Source: Isoetes taiwanensis
Lineage: Eukaryota; Streptophyta; Lycopodiopsida; Isoetales; Isoetaceae
Assembly (NCBI GenBank): GCA_021234155.1
Contig: JAJEKV010000033.1
Coordinates: 14,827,422 to 14,891,421, forward strand
Length of the DNA stretch: 64,000 bases
Reading direction: 5' to 3'
The position numbers and the translations under genes were made by a program. The notes under the pieces are model-generated. The model did no database searches and had not been told where the DNA came from. It worked only from the letters and a program-made list of their open reading frames with translations. Of this stretch, positions 34,206-46,589 are shown one piece after another (position 1 is the first letter of the stretch; each line of letters begins with the position of its first letter).

Positions 34206-35300
34206 GTGATAACAAGCCACCACCCGGTTATGCGAGGCGAGAAGCATGGGGGCGGGGCTTACTTGACTGGGAAGCGGGGAAAGGAATTTTTGAACAATAG
34301 CGCAGGAACCGAGGTGAGGGTAAGAACAAACCGCCCAGCGGCGGTCATGGTCCTCAGAGAAGCGGGGCGAAATGGAGTGGAAGTGAGAGCATGGGGAGAG
34401 AACCATAAGATACTTGCAGAGACAACTTGTTGGAGGACATCAAGGGAAGCCCATCGGCCATTGCAATCACCGAATCGGCAAAAATCCACACACACATCCT
34501 TGAAGGCCTTTGGATGGATTTGAGAGAGAGGTGGCAACATGGACGAGGCGAATCAGGACTAAACACGAGTAACGATAGAAGAAAAGCGATTAGATGAGAA
34601 TTGGGCTGAACATAGCGGCAAAGGCATGGGCTGCGAGACGCTCTAAAGACCCAAGGCAGAACTGGCTGCGTACAAGTTTTTTAATCGAGACCAACAAATG
34701 GGACACCCGGGTGTCACCCAGGGATAACATCTTGGGGAAAAACGAGAAGGGACATCTTGAAGTGCGGTCGGGGATGGGAAGTCACGATCTAAGAATCGAA
34801 AAGGGCCAATTGGAGAGGGATAGGCGAGGGGAGGGGCCGGGGATATACGGGGGTGTTGTGGCGAGGGGAATAAGGGGATGAAAACCACATGATTCTTGGC
34901 CCATCCGTCCTATGGGGACATCGAGGGGCGGATATAGAAATATAAAAGTGGGGGGAACCAATCCACGGGATGATGAAGATAGCCAGGTCGTTACGAGGAT
35001 CTCTGGCAGTCGATCAAAGAATGATGACGGAACCACGGAGAGGTACCGCCGATTGAAAGAGGGCTTGTAATATGATCACGTACAATCACCGGGTCATAGG
35101 CTCCACCTAAATTACTTCGACGGCAAGCTGATTGATACTTGGCCAGCATCAGCGCGGCCAGAAGCGGGAGTAAGCGGAGATGTGGTATTAAAAGGAAAAA
35201 GAGTAGGCCCAGCCGAGGGAAAGGCTACATTAAAGCAGTACGTGATGTGCTAGTAGCGCACCCTTTTAGGGAGCTAAGCCCATGCTACACAAGTCCGGGG
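34206..35300 (+). pseudogene. LINE ORF2 C-terminal region
   Basis: The frame 34,206-34,523 contains GKEFLNNSAGTEVRVRTNRP and related text of the kind found downstream of LINE RTs. At 35,041-35,250 there is RYRRLKEGL and DHVQSPGHRLHLNYFDGKLI then DTWPASARPEAG, an ordered pattern of basic and aromatic residues. The zinc-finger cysteines expected near many LINE C termini are not seen. The family assignment rests on position between RT and tail and on strand. Confidence 0.5.
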
Positions 35301-35335
35301 CCTTACGGCACAAAGGGACATAAATGTGATACATT

Positions 35336-35359
35336 GTATTCTATTCTATTCTATTCTAT
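35336..35359 (+). repeat. TATTC microsatellite, LINE 3' tail
   Basis: About four and a half copies of ttcta directly follow the LINE C-terminal region. Many LINEs end in a short tandem repeat rather than poly(A), so this is the likely 3' end. An inverted run of the same unit is at 55,356-55,388. Confidence 0.7.
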
Positions 35360-35360
35360 A

Positions 35361-37332
35361 ATATAATACACATAACAAGAAAAGGTCCTGGAATCTATGT
35401 AAAAGGAAAATTTGCCGAGAAATGGACAAAGCGGCATCTCGGGATCAACATTTGGCCATGAATATGAGTAGTGAATCTTAGACTATGAAGATAGTGTATC
35501 TTGGGCCGGAGATGCTACATCGACTTTTGAGCTGGCTCTCTGAATGAATTCTTACGCCATGTATGTTGTGCAAGCTGGCTCTCTCTGAGAATCAAAATTT
35601 TCCATAAAATATCAACAAAAGTAATGAGGGATGAATGATATGAAGAGAATCTTTGTGAGAATTTAGTTACATTATACATCTGAAGCAAGGGATTGCTTCA
35701 AAGAAATAATAGGGCCGAGCTGATAACACGTAGGCTGACTTTAGTAGGTACTCACGACAAGTTTTCAGCCGATGATAAGCTCACCGTGAGGAGTTTTTCT
35801 TCGATTAAGCCCAAGTTCTATAGCTGTAATTTGAGAAACAAAAGCAAATACATAAGTCAATTGATGTTAAAAGATTGAATACAAAATATAATATGTTAGT
35901 TGAGCTAACAAGAATAAGTTAGTTTATCGACAAGCTATTGTGAAGAAACATAAAGCGGGAAAAGGACTATTCATATACCTACTACATTGATATTCTCCAC
36001 AATATATAGAACATTATCTTGATTAATCTCCCCTTTATCCACAGGCTTCCAAAATGTGTTCAATTGCACATTTCTCATGCAGTACATCGGAAGCCCTTGG
36101 TACTCAAAATTTTCTGCTCATAATTTACATATATTGATAGCAGAAAGAGGTCACAAAAAGTTACGGCTGACAAGAACATCATGATTTCATACAAGGCCTA
36201 TTTAGTTTCTAAATGTTATACCATCATACTAACAAAGCAACCTAAGTGCGGGGAAATGATCTTACTTCGTTCTTCACCAAGAAGTAAGTCTTGAATAATT
36301 ATGATCTCTTTTCTTTTGACTTCCTTTGCGAAGTTTTCAAATATCCTCTCAAAAAAGGGCCTTAAAATGGGGAATATAGAGAAATCTCATTAGTTATGTC
36401 GAGAAGCTACGGGCCAATCTAAGCTTCTCCTAGCCATTCAAAGCAGAACTTCAAAACAAGGATCATCTTCCCTCTCAAACCTTCGATCAAACATCATCCG
36501 GTACATAATATTATACATCATAAAGGTACAACCTTTTTAGATAACAAGCTGTATTAGTTTTTACTCTTCTTTAGCCATCAAATCATATGCTTTCTTGTTA
36601 ATTTGAACTCCCAAGCAAATCTAGATTCTTCCGGACTACCTTGTTGGGAAAAATGTACGGTCATGATCCTTCTCATCACTCCTCAATGCTGCTTCATAAG
36701 AGCAGTGAACACCATATCTTTGCACCCTTTTTGGTAGAAAATATAAAAACCTAAGGCATGTGTCAAGCAAAACAAAATCAACGACAACAAACTCCTAGCG
36801 TGATGTGTATTCCGGAAGCAAAAGATAATAGAAACGAGCTCTCAATCTGGCCAAGAACTAATGTTTGAGAGCTTTTTGAATTAGAATTCATGTTAGCGTA
36901 AACAACCAATTCAAATTTGAAGAAAGAGGAATCTGAAGAAGCGGGCGGATACCAGAATCACCAGGGATGACCTTGAAGCTAAAAATGGAAGAGGCCCGGA
37001 TTAATTTGATGGGGATGAAGAAGGAGGGGAGCTACAAATTAAATACGATGCCACTAGCTGCAAACATTTGTAGTTTTGCCACACCTGCAAATTATAAGCG
37101 ATCATTCCTCACGTGAATATGTTAAAAAAGAGGCGTGGAAGGAAGTGAAATCCACAACACTTTGCTCCTTTCGGGGAAAGCGTTCCTTGCAAAACAATAA
37201 CTCTAGTAGGTTGTATCGCACTTTGCCGTCGAGGATACTTGAGACAAACAAATCCTTTACCCTAACGTAGGCTCTAATAAACCATAAAGTAAAGCTGCTC
37301 GAGCCTTGCATGCCTTTAGATTTTTTTTTTTT
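35361..37332. other. No recognised gene
   Basis: AT-rich spacer. Short frames at 35,693-35,878 and 37,076-37,270 lack motifs. Confidence 0.35.
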
Positions 37333-39720
37333 TTTTATGTTATGTACATACACATATGTCAACAAATTTTCTTAAAAATACGAGAGCAAACTTGTACCTT
37401 GTGTTGGTGCTTGTGCCTAGTAAAAAGATGGAAATATGGAATAGGCTGAATAAGTTCATTTTAGCATGCACATACAACTACATAAGGTAATTTTTACTCT
37501 TATTGACACTTTATTTAGGAACATGTTGGTGGTACTCTCAAATGAGGTATTTGGAAAAGCAGGCATATGAAGGCATGGATGGATGCGCTAGAGATATAAG
37601 GTTATTTTTCTAGGAAGGACACACCAAGTGCTTGGGGAAATATAGGACATATGGCGTACATTAATTGCATGAATATGCATAGTTAAAATGATGTGCTGGT
37701 CTCGATAAGATTTGGACCTTGAGGAAATGAAGGCGGCCTAAATTGGAAGAAAAACTTAGGGGTTTGATTCCCTCTGGCAAAATCCTTGAGACTTGGAGAA
37801 TGAGGGTGAGATTTAACGAATCAAGGTGCTGCCCGAGGGGCAGCCGAAATTGATGACCCAAGATCCTCTTGGGTTTTGCTGGAGCCATCAGGAAGGATGT
37901 GTTTTAACTCATCTGGTAGGTGCAGCATTTCAAAAGTTATTTAGAGCTTTTACTAAAACCAGCGAGAATGGGTAGTTACATTGAGTTTGAAGCCTTCTAG
38001 AATGAATAGCTTTCACGAGAAGAAGAAGAGCCGATGCATAAGAGCATTTTGCATGAAAATTTTGTGAGATTTAAGGATCTAAGTGAGCAGGGCCGAGAGA
38101 AAATGAGGATGGCGTCTTAGTGCCTTAGCAAATATGGTTTTGCAACATGTTCGTACTCCTAGAATAAGTGGATTGACAAGTTTGGCTTCAATGAAAAAGC
38201 TTGAGATGGCTAAAGCTAAACAGTTCATACATTGTAGATTCGAGTCTTGAAGCATTCTCCATGGAGAATGTAACAAAAGGACATAGATGCAGTGCAGAAA
38301 GGGAGTTCTTACGGTAGTGAGCGATGGCATCATGCCGGGGAAAGCAACATGGAGGCATTATCATGTTCACTGTAACCTACAATTAGCTAAGATGTAGAAT
38401 CAGCCATTGACCAACTTCAGGTATGTTCTTATGACTGTAGTTCTAATTTTTAAAACATGTCATAATAATTACTTGGCCGGCTTATGAACACGAGATTGTT
38501 ACACTACCAAGATATGGGCTGCGGCACTAAAATAATAGGAAGATAAGTTGGCCACTATTCTTAGAGTAAGACATATGCGGCATAATCTATTAGCACATGA
38601 GAGCGAGGTTCTTTTTCTAATTCTTTTCTAATTTTAGAATCTTTGTGAGATAGCATAATATATGTTAGGTTTAGAGCACATAAATAGATGGCCTTGTTTC
38701 CTAAGTTTATATCACGATTCGGGGAGATTGTATGCAGTCAAGACAATGGGCGTGACACTAAAATAAAAGGGAATAATTTCTATTCTTAGAGTAAAAGGCT
38801 TTTGTTTGTCATCATACGACGGTTGGATACAACAAATCTGGTGGTTAATTATGGGACACATGTTTAAGAGCTGCTCATGTTGTGATCTCTGTTTAGAACA
38901 AAAGTAATTTATGGATTTCTACTATATCCTAAATAATGATTGGAAGGATCACATATCTCTATAAGATGTCCTAGAAGTGCATCGATGGTAATAAGGATGT
39001 AATTTCTTCAGTGACAAAGTCTTTTTGGTTTGATGCTTGTTGTCTTAATATGCTTTTTACTAATCAAAGAGCAAAGATTTTACAATGGGTGAAGAGGCGA
39101 GAAAGAGCCCGAGAATCACCAAAGTACCTTTTAGCCCATGATACGTGCAGGGATTCGCTAATGTATACATGTGGTTGGTACTTGAGGCAAAACTGGTATT
39201 CTGCTCCCATTGTGCCTTCCTTTTCTTTGTTATGGTGTGTTTTAGCAAAAGAATTTGCATGTATCAACGAGAAAAGAAGATGTGGAATGGATTCAGTTCA
39301 AGATTGTTTTCTTACACATATGGTGTACTTTATGGCTACAAGTACGCTGCTGAGGGAGTTGCAATTAGATTATCTTGTACTATCATAAAACTTTGAAAGT
39401 AAACTATGTTCTGAGTATACAAAAACAATTTTTTTTGCTATTGATTACAACAATATTGGAACCATTGAATTATGCGGAGATGCACCCAGCGGTACTTTTG
39501 GCTTCAAAATTGCGTCTACTTACGTAGCAATTTCTTAGCCTAGAAGAGAGCTAAGTAATGATTTATAGATTACCTATATCACATTGTATCTTGCTTAAGC
39601 AATCTTGAGATAATGATACAAAGCTTTTTATACATGTGAATATATGTGAATGCATATGGGTTTTCGAGGGTTTTCGAGGAAAAACACAATAACGAGGTTT
39701 TTCTGAGACTCATATAGATT
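37333..39720 (+). repeat. 2.39-kb direct repeat, copy 1
   Basis: It matches 40,862-43,245 along its entire length in the same order, for example ctcctagaataa, catggatgg, ctattcttagagtaa, gcatcgatggtaataaggat and ctgagactcatat. Copies differ chiefly by short indels and a few GC-rich strings. Open frames at 39,011-39,396 encode text such as MWLVLEAKLVFCSHCAFLFF, partly kept in copy 2. No family is recognised. It does not start TG or end CA, and no primer-binding site follows, so an LTR role is not supported. Confidence 0.9.
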
Positions 39721-40861
39721 TTAAAAAATAGGTTATGGCTTATGTTCTTAAATAAGTTCGATCATTGGGGAAGCGTGATTGATATTGGGCTATGGAACAC
39801 CATGTCTGAGATAATTGATAAAGATGTACCTAGATATGGAGAAAAATATAAAATCTTGGTCAGTGAAATTAAATTGGTCCATGGGCAAAGATAAAATCCA
39901 GGTGGCTTTAGCGAAAGTACTATATAATGTAACTTGATGCCATGTGGGCAAGTTGGCATGTAATGTAGCATGATGGCATGCGGGGTGTATGCTAGGCTTT
40001 TGGATAAACATGCAAACAAGGTTTTTCTTACGGAAAATAAGTGATACTCTAAGGCCAAAAGTCAAAAGTGACTTTTTGACCATAGTAAGATGTCCCATCT
40101 ATGACTAACAGGTCATTGTGTATGGAATGATACAAGGCCTCTTGAGGGGATTGGTGATGTAGCTAGAGGCGCCTAGTAGGGGTTGTTGCTGAACTAGTGG
40201 TCTCGGGTTTTAGATATTTCATTTCATTGGTTTTACCCGATTAATGACATCTTAGCGGTAGTATAATGGAGCAAAGGCTTGATATATTGAATAATATTAA
40301 TGTAAATGATAAATTATGGTTTAGGGATCATGATGGTGCTCAGTGAGTACAATTTGGAATAGTTTATGCCATTTGTATGCGGAACAAGGACCTTGGAAAT
40401 GCAGTTGGATATGGTGCCAAAGATTGCGGAGACGGTGATGCAATAAGGTATGACAAAGCTTCAAAATCGGTATGACAAACTTTGCATGTCAAATTCTATT
40501 TGATAGAAAGATAATGGATGATTGTAATTTGAACTTTCCAAAATCAGTCACTACGAACAAATGATCTTTGGCATCTTACTTAGCCATGCTTTGCTATAAT
40601 GTTCCAAAAATTATGATAGCATGCCATTTGACCATGCTATGCTATCTTATAAAATGACTAATAAAGGATCAATAAGTATGATTTCAACATTGGTAAAATA
40701 TTTGAATACATCTATGGTTTTGGGCCTAAAATAAACTATAGGGTTATGGCGGACCCCTCTTGTAACAAATAGAGTGCGCCACCCTATGAATTATAGTATA
40801 ATAACCGATTTTTCTAAAAAAGAAAAATGGGGGTCTAAGAATAATCCTGATTAGGAGTAGG
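39721..40861. other. Spacer between the 2.39-kb repeats
   Basis: Opposing short frames (39,762-40,098, minus) have no motif. I see no primer-binding site, polypurine tract or protein. Confidence 0.4.
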
Positions 40862-43245
40862 GTTTTATGTTATGTACATGTACATATGTCAGCGAGTTTT
40901 CTTAAAAATGCGAGCAAACTTGTGCCTTGTGTTGGTGCTTGTACTTCTAGTAAAAAGATGGAAATATAATAAGTGAACCAAGTTCATTTTAGCATGCACA
41001 TACAACTACATAGATAATTTTTTACTCTTATTGACACATTATTTAGAACATGTTGGTGGTACTCTCAAATGGTATTTGGAAAAACGACATATGAAGAACA
41101 TGGATGGATCTAGCTAGAGATATAAGGTTATTTTTCTAGGAAGGACTACCAAGTGCTTGGGAAATAACGGTTATATGGCATGCATAATTGCCATGAATAT
41201 GCATAGTTAAAAATGATGTGCTGGTCTCGATGAATTTGGACCTTTGGAAATGTGAAGGCGCTAGCCCTAAGTGGAAGGAAAAACTTAGGGTTTGATTCCC
41301 TCGGCAAAAATCATGAGACTTGGAGAATCGAGGTGAGATTTAACGAATCAAAGATGGCACGCGGGGCAGCCCGAAATTGATGACAGATCCTCTTGGGTTT
41401 TGCTAAGAGCCATCGGAAGGATGTGTTTTAACTCATCACGGTAGGTCTCGCGGCTGACTCAAAAAGTTATTTAGAGCTTTTACTAAAACCAACGGAGGGA
41501 ATGGAGTAGAAGTTACATTTGAGTTTGGAAAACTTCTGAATGGATAGCTCACGAGAAGAAGAAGAAGAGCGATGCATAAGGATTTAGGCGATTGGGTCAT
41601 TTTGCATGAAAATTTTTGTGAGATTTAAGGATCTACCAAGTGAACCGGGCTGAAAATATGAGATGGCGGTACCATGCCTTAGCAAAATATGGTTTACAGC
41701 ATGTTCATGCTCCTAGAATAAATTCGTTGACAAGTTTAGCTTCAATGAAAAAGCTTGAGATGGCTAAAGCTAGAAGCGGTTCATACATTGTAGATTGCGA
41801 TCTTGAAGCATTCTCCATGGAGAGATAAGTAACAAGGACATAGATGCAGTAGAAGGAGTTCTTACGGTGAGTGAGCGATGGCATCATGCGAGGAAAGCAA
41901 CATGGAGCGATATCATGTTCACAGAAACACAATTAGGCGAAGATGTAGAATCAGCCATTGACCAACCGGGTATGTTCTTATGACTGTAGTTCTAATTTTA
42001 AAACATGTCATAATAATTAGCGGCTGACTTATGAACTTTGAGATTGTTACACTGCAAGATATGGGCTGCTGACACTAAAATAATAGGAATGGTGTCTATT
42101 CTTAGAGTAAGACATATGCAGCATAATCTATTAGCACATGAGCGAGGTTCTTTTTTCACAATTCTTTTCTAATTTTAGAATCTTTGTGAGATAGCATAAT
42201 ATATGTTAGGTTGGAAGCTTACATAAATAGATGGCCTTGTTTCCTAAGTTTATATACATATTAGGGAGATTGTGTACGGTGGGGCAATGGGCTGTGACGC
42301 ACCTAAAATAAAAGGAATCAATTTCTATTCTTAGAGTAAGGCACATTTGCATTAAATCACATCACGGCGGTTGGATACAACAAATCACAATTGGTTAATT
42401 ATGGGACTTTATGTTAGAGCTTTTGCTCGTATTTGTGATCTCTGTTTAAGAACAAAGTAATTTATGGTTCTACTATATCCTAAATAATGATTGGAAGGAT
42501 CACATATCTCTATAAGATGTCCTAGAAGTGCATCGATGGTAATAAGGATGTATTTCTTGAGTGACAGTCTTTTGGTTTGATGCTTGTTGTCTTAATAATA
42601 GCTTTTTACTAATCCAAGAGCAAAGGGTACAATGGGTGAAGAGGCGAAGAGCCGGAGATCGCAAAGTACCTTTGGCCTCACCAAGGATACTTGCTAATGT
42701 ATACATGGTTGGCTCTTGGTCACGTGGTGATACGCTCCCATTGTGCCTTCCTTTCTTTGTTATGGTGTGTTTTAGCAAAAATTTTGCATGTATCAAGCAA
42801 TGAGAAAGACAACGGAATGGATTCAATTCAAAGGCATTTTCTTACACATATGGTGTACTTTGGCTACAAAGGCTGCTGAGGGAGTTGCAATTGATTATCT
42901 TGTACTATCATAAAACTTTGAAGTAAACTATGTTCTAGGTATACAAAACAATTTTTTGCTATTGCGATATAACAATATTACTTGAGACCATTGAATTATG
43001 CGGAGATACATAAAAAACAGTATACTTTTGGCTTCAAAATTCGTCTGCTACGTAGCAATTTCTTAGCCTAGAAGAGAGCTAAAGTAATGATTTATAAGAT
43101 TACCTATATCACATTGTATCTTGCTTAAGCAATCTTGAGATAATGATACAAAGCTTTTAGCACATGTGAATATATGTGAAGATGCATATGGGTTTTCGGG
43201 GTTTTCGAGGAAAACACAATAACGAGGTTTTCTGAGACTCATATG
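40862..43245 (+). repeat. 2.39-kb direct repeat, copy 2
   Basis: The partner of 37,333-39,720 (2,384 against 2,388 bp), offset about 3,527 bp. It is separated by a 1.14-kb spacer. It ends just before the CpG-dense cluster at 43,281. It holds a shortened version of the open frame at 42,561-42,879. Confidence 0.9.
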
Positions 43246-43280
43246 GAATACAAAAAAACACAATAGGAGAAGGTCATTTA

Positions 43281-43508
43281 GCGGCGTCTAGGTCCCGCGT
43301 CGCCGACGTCTGACGGCGTGACCGCAGTGACCACGGGCACGTCGGCTATGAACCGCGTCGCGCATCTCGCGGCGTCGCGTCATCGCGGCTTGTCGGCCCG
43401 AGGCGTGACCTGTGAGGCGTGGCGCGAGCACGTGACTCGGGCGTGACTTCCGGGCGTGACTCCGGGCGTGCGCGTATGCGGCGTCTTGGCGTCTTGACGT
43501 GGTGTGCG
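43281..43508. repeat. CpG-dense GCGTC/GCGTGAC repeat cluster
   Basis: About 230 bp are dominated by imperfect ggcgtc, gcgtcgcg, ggcgtgac and cgtga(c/t) units, in an otherwise AT-rich region. It begins gcggcgtctaggtcccgcg. A similar cluster lies at 45,159-45,294 and shares aagcggcgtcta-type strings in the same orientation. Such subterminal GC repeats occur in some plant hAT elements, but terminal inverted repeats are not seen here. Confidence 0.75.
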
Positions 43509-44215
43509 AAAAATTAAAAAATTGGAAGAATTTTAGTAGTTAATTACAATATCATATACAAAAGAGGCAAGTGAAGTGGCTATCTTCACGTGTTCCACTG
43601 TTGAAGGGGAAAACCCGGTATAGCCAATTCTATAACAATACGACCAATATTAGACAATGACATTGAAACCGCGTGAACTAGGTTTATAGCACGCACTTGC
43701 AGTCTATGTAAAAGCCTTTGCGGCCCAGGGCAAGTGAGGCGGGGGTAGATTTTGCTTGAAGTTGCCTTAGCGGTCAGAGTGAGAGATGTTTTTCTTGGAA
43801 TCCTTTGCACGTTGAAAGTGATCGATTACAAGGAATACAACATAACAAGTTAAATATCTTATTTCGAATTGAATGAATGGCAACAAATAACAAATCTGTG
43901 ATATCTTCCTTATGGACAGATTAAGTGGTTTAGGGACCTTTGACCAATCGCCTCCCAATTTTTGCCATTAGAGCTTCAATTTTGCAATCACTCTTTGCCT
44001 TTTCTATAAATCGATAGATTAACACAAAAGAATAAAAAATAAGACTATGACTAGGTCATGTACGCTAACTTTTTTCCGAAGCGACTCTCCCCATCATGAA
44101 ATGAGCCCCTTCCAAATGCGGATTGAGTCGGATTAAAAAGCTAGAAGTTAGCTAACATAGGCTTTAGGGTTATAAGCTGGAATTTGACCACCTCTACCTA
44201 AAATTACAAGAAAAG
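43509..44215. other. Spacer after the first CpG-dense cluster
   Basis: AT-rich DNA with no open frame above 75 codons and no motif. Confidence 0.35.
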
Positions 44216-44220
44216 TTGAC

Positions 44221-44521
44221 TTGGACCCGAACACGTGCGTCTCCACTCGTAGTGGAGCCCTCTGAGTACCCTTGAACAAACCACTACAATTTTATTTTTA
44301 AACCTAAAAAATAACAAGTGGTACGTGGACTTGAACAGTGCGTGGCCCTCTCACTCTAGGTGGGCCCGTGGAGTGCCCTTAGACAAGCACCACTCCTTAA
44401 CCTAGGAAAAAATATATAGTAAAGTAGTGAAGTGGACTTGAACGGGGTACATGGTCCTCCCCACTCTAGAGTGGAGCGACCGTGCCCTTGAACAAAACCC
44501 TCCATCAATTTTTTTAACCTG
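44221..44521 (+). repeat. Three-unit tandem repeat, period about 105 bp
   Basis: Units start ggac(cc/tt)gaac at 44,223, 44,327 and 44,433. Each has a cactc(t/g) ... gtgg inverted pair and (a/g)tgccctt(g/a)(a/g)acaa near its end, followed by an A/T-rich run. No coding assignment. Confidence 0.75.
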
Positions 44522-44599
44522 CCAAAACTATAAAATAAAAATGCAAGTCGCGATCCAACTTACCAAAGAAGAACGTGTGTAACAAGATCTGACGGGTCC

Positions 44600-44965
44600 A
44601 AAAGCGAAATAGAAAGCAACAAAGAGTTGAAGAATAAGAACAAGCGAAAAAAAGATGAAGAAGAAACAAAAAAAGAAGATGAAAAGAAATAGTAAACAAG
44701 AAAAAAAAAAAATGAATCCAAAAGAAGAAGAAAGGGTGGGAGAAAGAAAGAGAAGGGGAAAGAGGAGAAAAAAAAAGATTAGGGGAAGAAAGAGAAGAAT
44801 GGAAGAAATAAGAGAATGAAATGGAAGAAGATAGAAGAATGGAAAGAATGGAAAGAGTGAAATGAGGAAGAATGTCGAGAAGAAAGAAATGGGAAAGAAA
44901 GAAGGAAAAAGAAGAATGAAGAAACAAAGAAGAAGAAAAAGAAGGAAAGAGATAGAAAAAAATTG
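44600..44965 (+). repeat. GAA-rich low-complexity tract
   Basis: The + strand is almost all A and G (gaagaagaaa, ggaagaa). The 137-codon minus-strand frame here is Phe/Ser/Leu-rich and is only the complement of this tract. Confidence 0.85.
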
Positions 44966-45158
44966 AAATCTACACTAAATCATTCAATCCAAAAAGCCAT
45001 TCAATCCAAAAACCATGATCTACTACTAACCTTAAAAAAGAGTGTTTACCGTCGTTCAAGATTAAATGGCAGCAGAAAATAAGCCCAAAATAGTCGATAG
45101 AAGGAAGCCTAGGAATAGTCGGGAAAAGGCGGCCAGCGGGTAGCGTAAAAAGCACCAT

Positions 45159-45294
45159 GGCGTCGCATCTCACGGCGTCAGCGGCGTCACATCGGCCGTA
45201 ATTTTAATCGTATATCACGATTTCAAAATGTATATAGGGTTTTAGCGTCGCATGCGGCGTGTCGCATGACGTATTTTGTTATAAGCGGCGTCTA
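45159..45294. repeat. Second CpG-dense GCGTC cluster
   Basis: Contains gcgtcgcatctcacggcgtc, gcggcgtcac, gcgtcgcatgcggcgtgtcg and aagcggcgtcta, with AT-rich gaps. With the cluster at 43,281-43,508 it may bound one element of about 2 kb. Confidence 0.7.
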
Positions 45295-45446
45295 ACACTT
45301 TTAATTTTTTTTGGTGGTTTTTTTCATCGATGGTCATGAAAGTTGTCCTTATGCTGAATTTGGACATTCACAGAGTCATATCGCGATCCAAAATCACATT
45401 CGGATTTAACCAATCTTCTATTGCTACTACTCTGAATGTAAGCGGG

Positions 45447-45488
45447 ATGTTTGAACTTTGGGGTGGCATGTTTGAGCTTTGGGGTGGC
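45447..45488 (+). repeat. 21-bp tandem pair
   Basis: atgtttga(a/g)ctttggggtgg is repeated head to tail with one difference. Confidence 0.9.
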
Positions 45489-45614
45489 GGTTTGATAAGT
45501 TCTCACGGGCCGGATGTTGGATTTTTTGGCCATGCTCCCGAGCGAGGGCCCATGAATGAAGGATTCAGCGATTGGGATAGGGGAGCCAGGATCAGGTGAG
45601 TGTGGTCTTTAAGC
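45474..45614 (+). repeat. Direct repeat of about 140 bp, copy 1
   Basis: It matches 46,590-46,722: gcggtttgata, ggatgttggattttt, gggcccatga, gaaggattcagcg and gtgtggtcttta. The spacing is about 1,110 bp. Confidence 0.75.
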
Positions 45615-46589
45615 GTATGGCCCGGTATTTGCCGAGAAGCTACCTCGAGGGAAACTTTTGGGGCTTCGCCTCACGGGGGTTGAACTCTCCCTCTAATGAG
45701 GCTGACCTTGCAAGGTCGGCCTTGTTTGACTTGAGCAAGTGTGCGGCTCGGTACGCCCAACAACGAGGACGTTCTAATGCAAACACTTTGATCTAAACCT
45801 TGTCCGAAAATTTTGGCTTGGCATTTTATGTTGGCGATGACTTATAGAAAACTGTGACACAAAAATCAATTTAATTCCAGGTACTATGCATTAATTACGA
45901 ATTTATGAATGTCTTGCCTCTTTTGCAAAAGGCTGCCCTTTACTTCTAAGCGCCACAGCGGAAGTCTGAGATCAAAACTCCATTCGTCGGTTCTACGCTT
46001 GCTTCGTGTTCTCGGCGCATCTTATCGGCCAGAAGTGCAAAAGACCAAAACTTCACGGCACCCAAAGCATAAACCACAGCACAGAACACACGGCAACTCA
46101 TAGGGTTTCGTTTGAATTTATCCTTGTCCCGGTCGACTAGGACCTTCTTGTAGATGTCTTAGTAGGGGTATTGGCCTTGAGCCGCGGATCCTAAAACTCC
46201 TATCCGGGCGGCTTACCCCAAAAGTCCTCTCGAAGGCCTACCCGGCGGACGGGCAACTTCCCCTCGAGGTCATTGATTAAAATACGCCCAATGGACTCGG
46301 GCGGTCGGCATTGCCACACGGGGACCAAGTTTAGGTGGCGAGGCCACCCCTTCTCGAGAGGTGTCAACTATCTCATGTCCAACACTGGTAGTCAATTGGC
46401 AGGAGGTGGCGGTCGAATCTTTACAGCGTGGGGGCGTAAGTGTTTCTTTCTTTTTGCAAAACTAAGCTGTGAAACTTGGCTCTAGGTAATTTGACCTCGG
46501 GACTGATGTGGCGAGGAATCGGCGAATCGCCATTCGAACCTCCGCCAATGTCTGAACCACAAAACACTTTGGTTTTCCGCGGTCGGCCT
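45615..46589. other. Spacer between the 140-bp repeats
   Basis: Relatively GC-rich sequence. Short frames (45,909-46,103 and 46,273-46,485) have no motif. Confidence 0.3.

Larger units (their letters stand above)
28700..35360 (+). mobile_element. Decayed LINE (non-LTR retrotransposon)
   Basis: In order on the + strand there is a basic ORF1-like stretch (29,547-31,060), an APE-type endonuclease (31,118-31,810), a reverse transcriptase (32,430-33,390), a C-terminal region (34,206-35,290), and a TATTC-repeat tail (35,336-35,359). This is LINE order. LINEs move by target-primed reverse transcription: the endonuclease nicks DNA and the RT copies the element RNA there. Frames are broken throughout, so it is inactive. 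The left border is not defined and 28,700 is a rough estimate from composition. No LTRs flank it. The RT motif text LSPTLFGIYID is unlike the usual plant L1 form, so clade needs a tree. Confidence 0.82.

Noticed and set aside
37730-37800. tRNA-like B box (ggggtttgattccctc)
   Set aside because: No A box, acceptor stem or anticodon arm could be placed around it.
37333-43245. LTR retrotransposon with 2.39-kb LTRs
   Set aside because: There is no TG...CA ends, no primer-binding site after copy 1, no convincing polypurine tract before copy 2, and only 1.1 kb of non-coding interior.
44514-44927. 137-codon minus-strand frame
   Set aside because: It is Phe/Ser-rich low complexity opposite a GAA tract.
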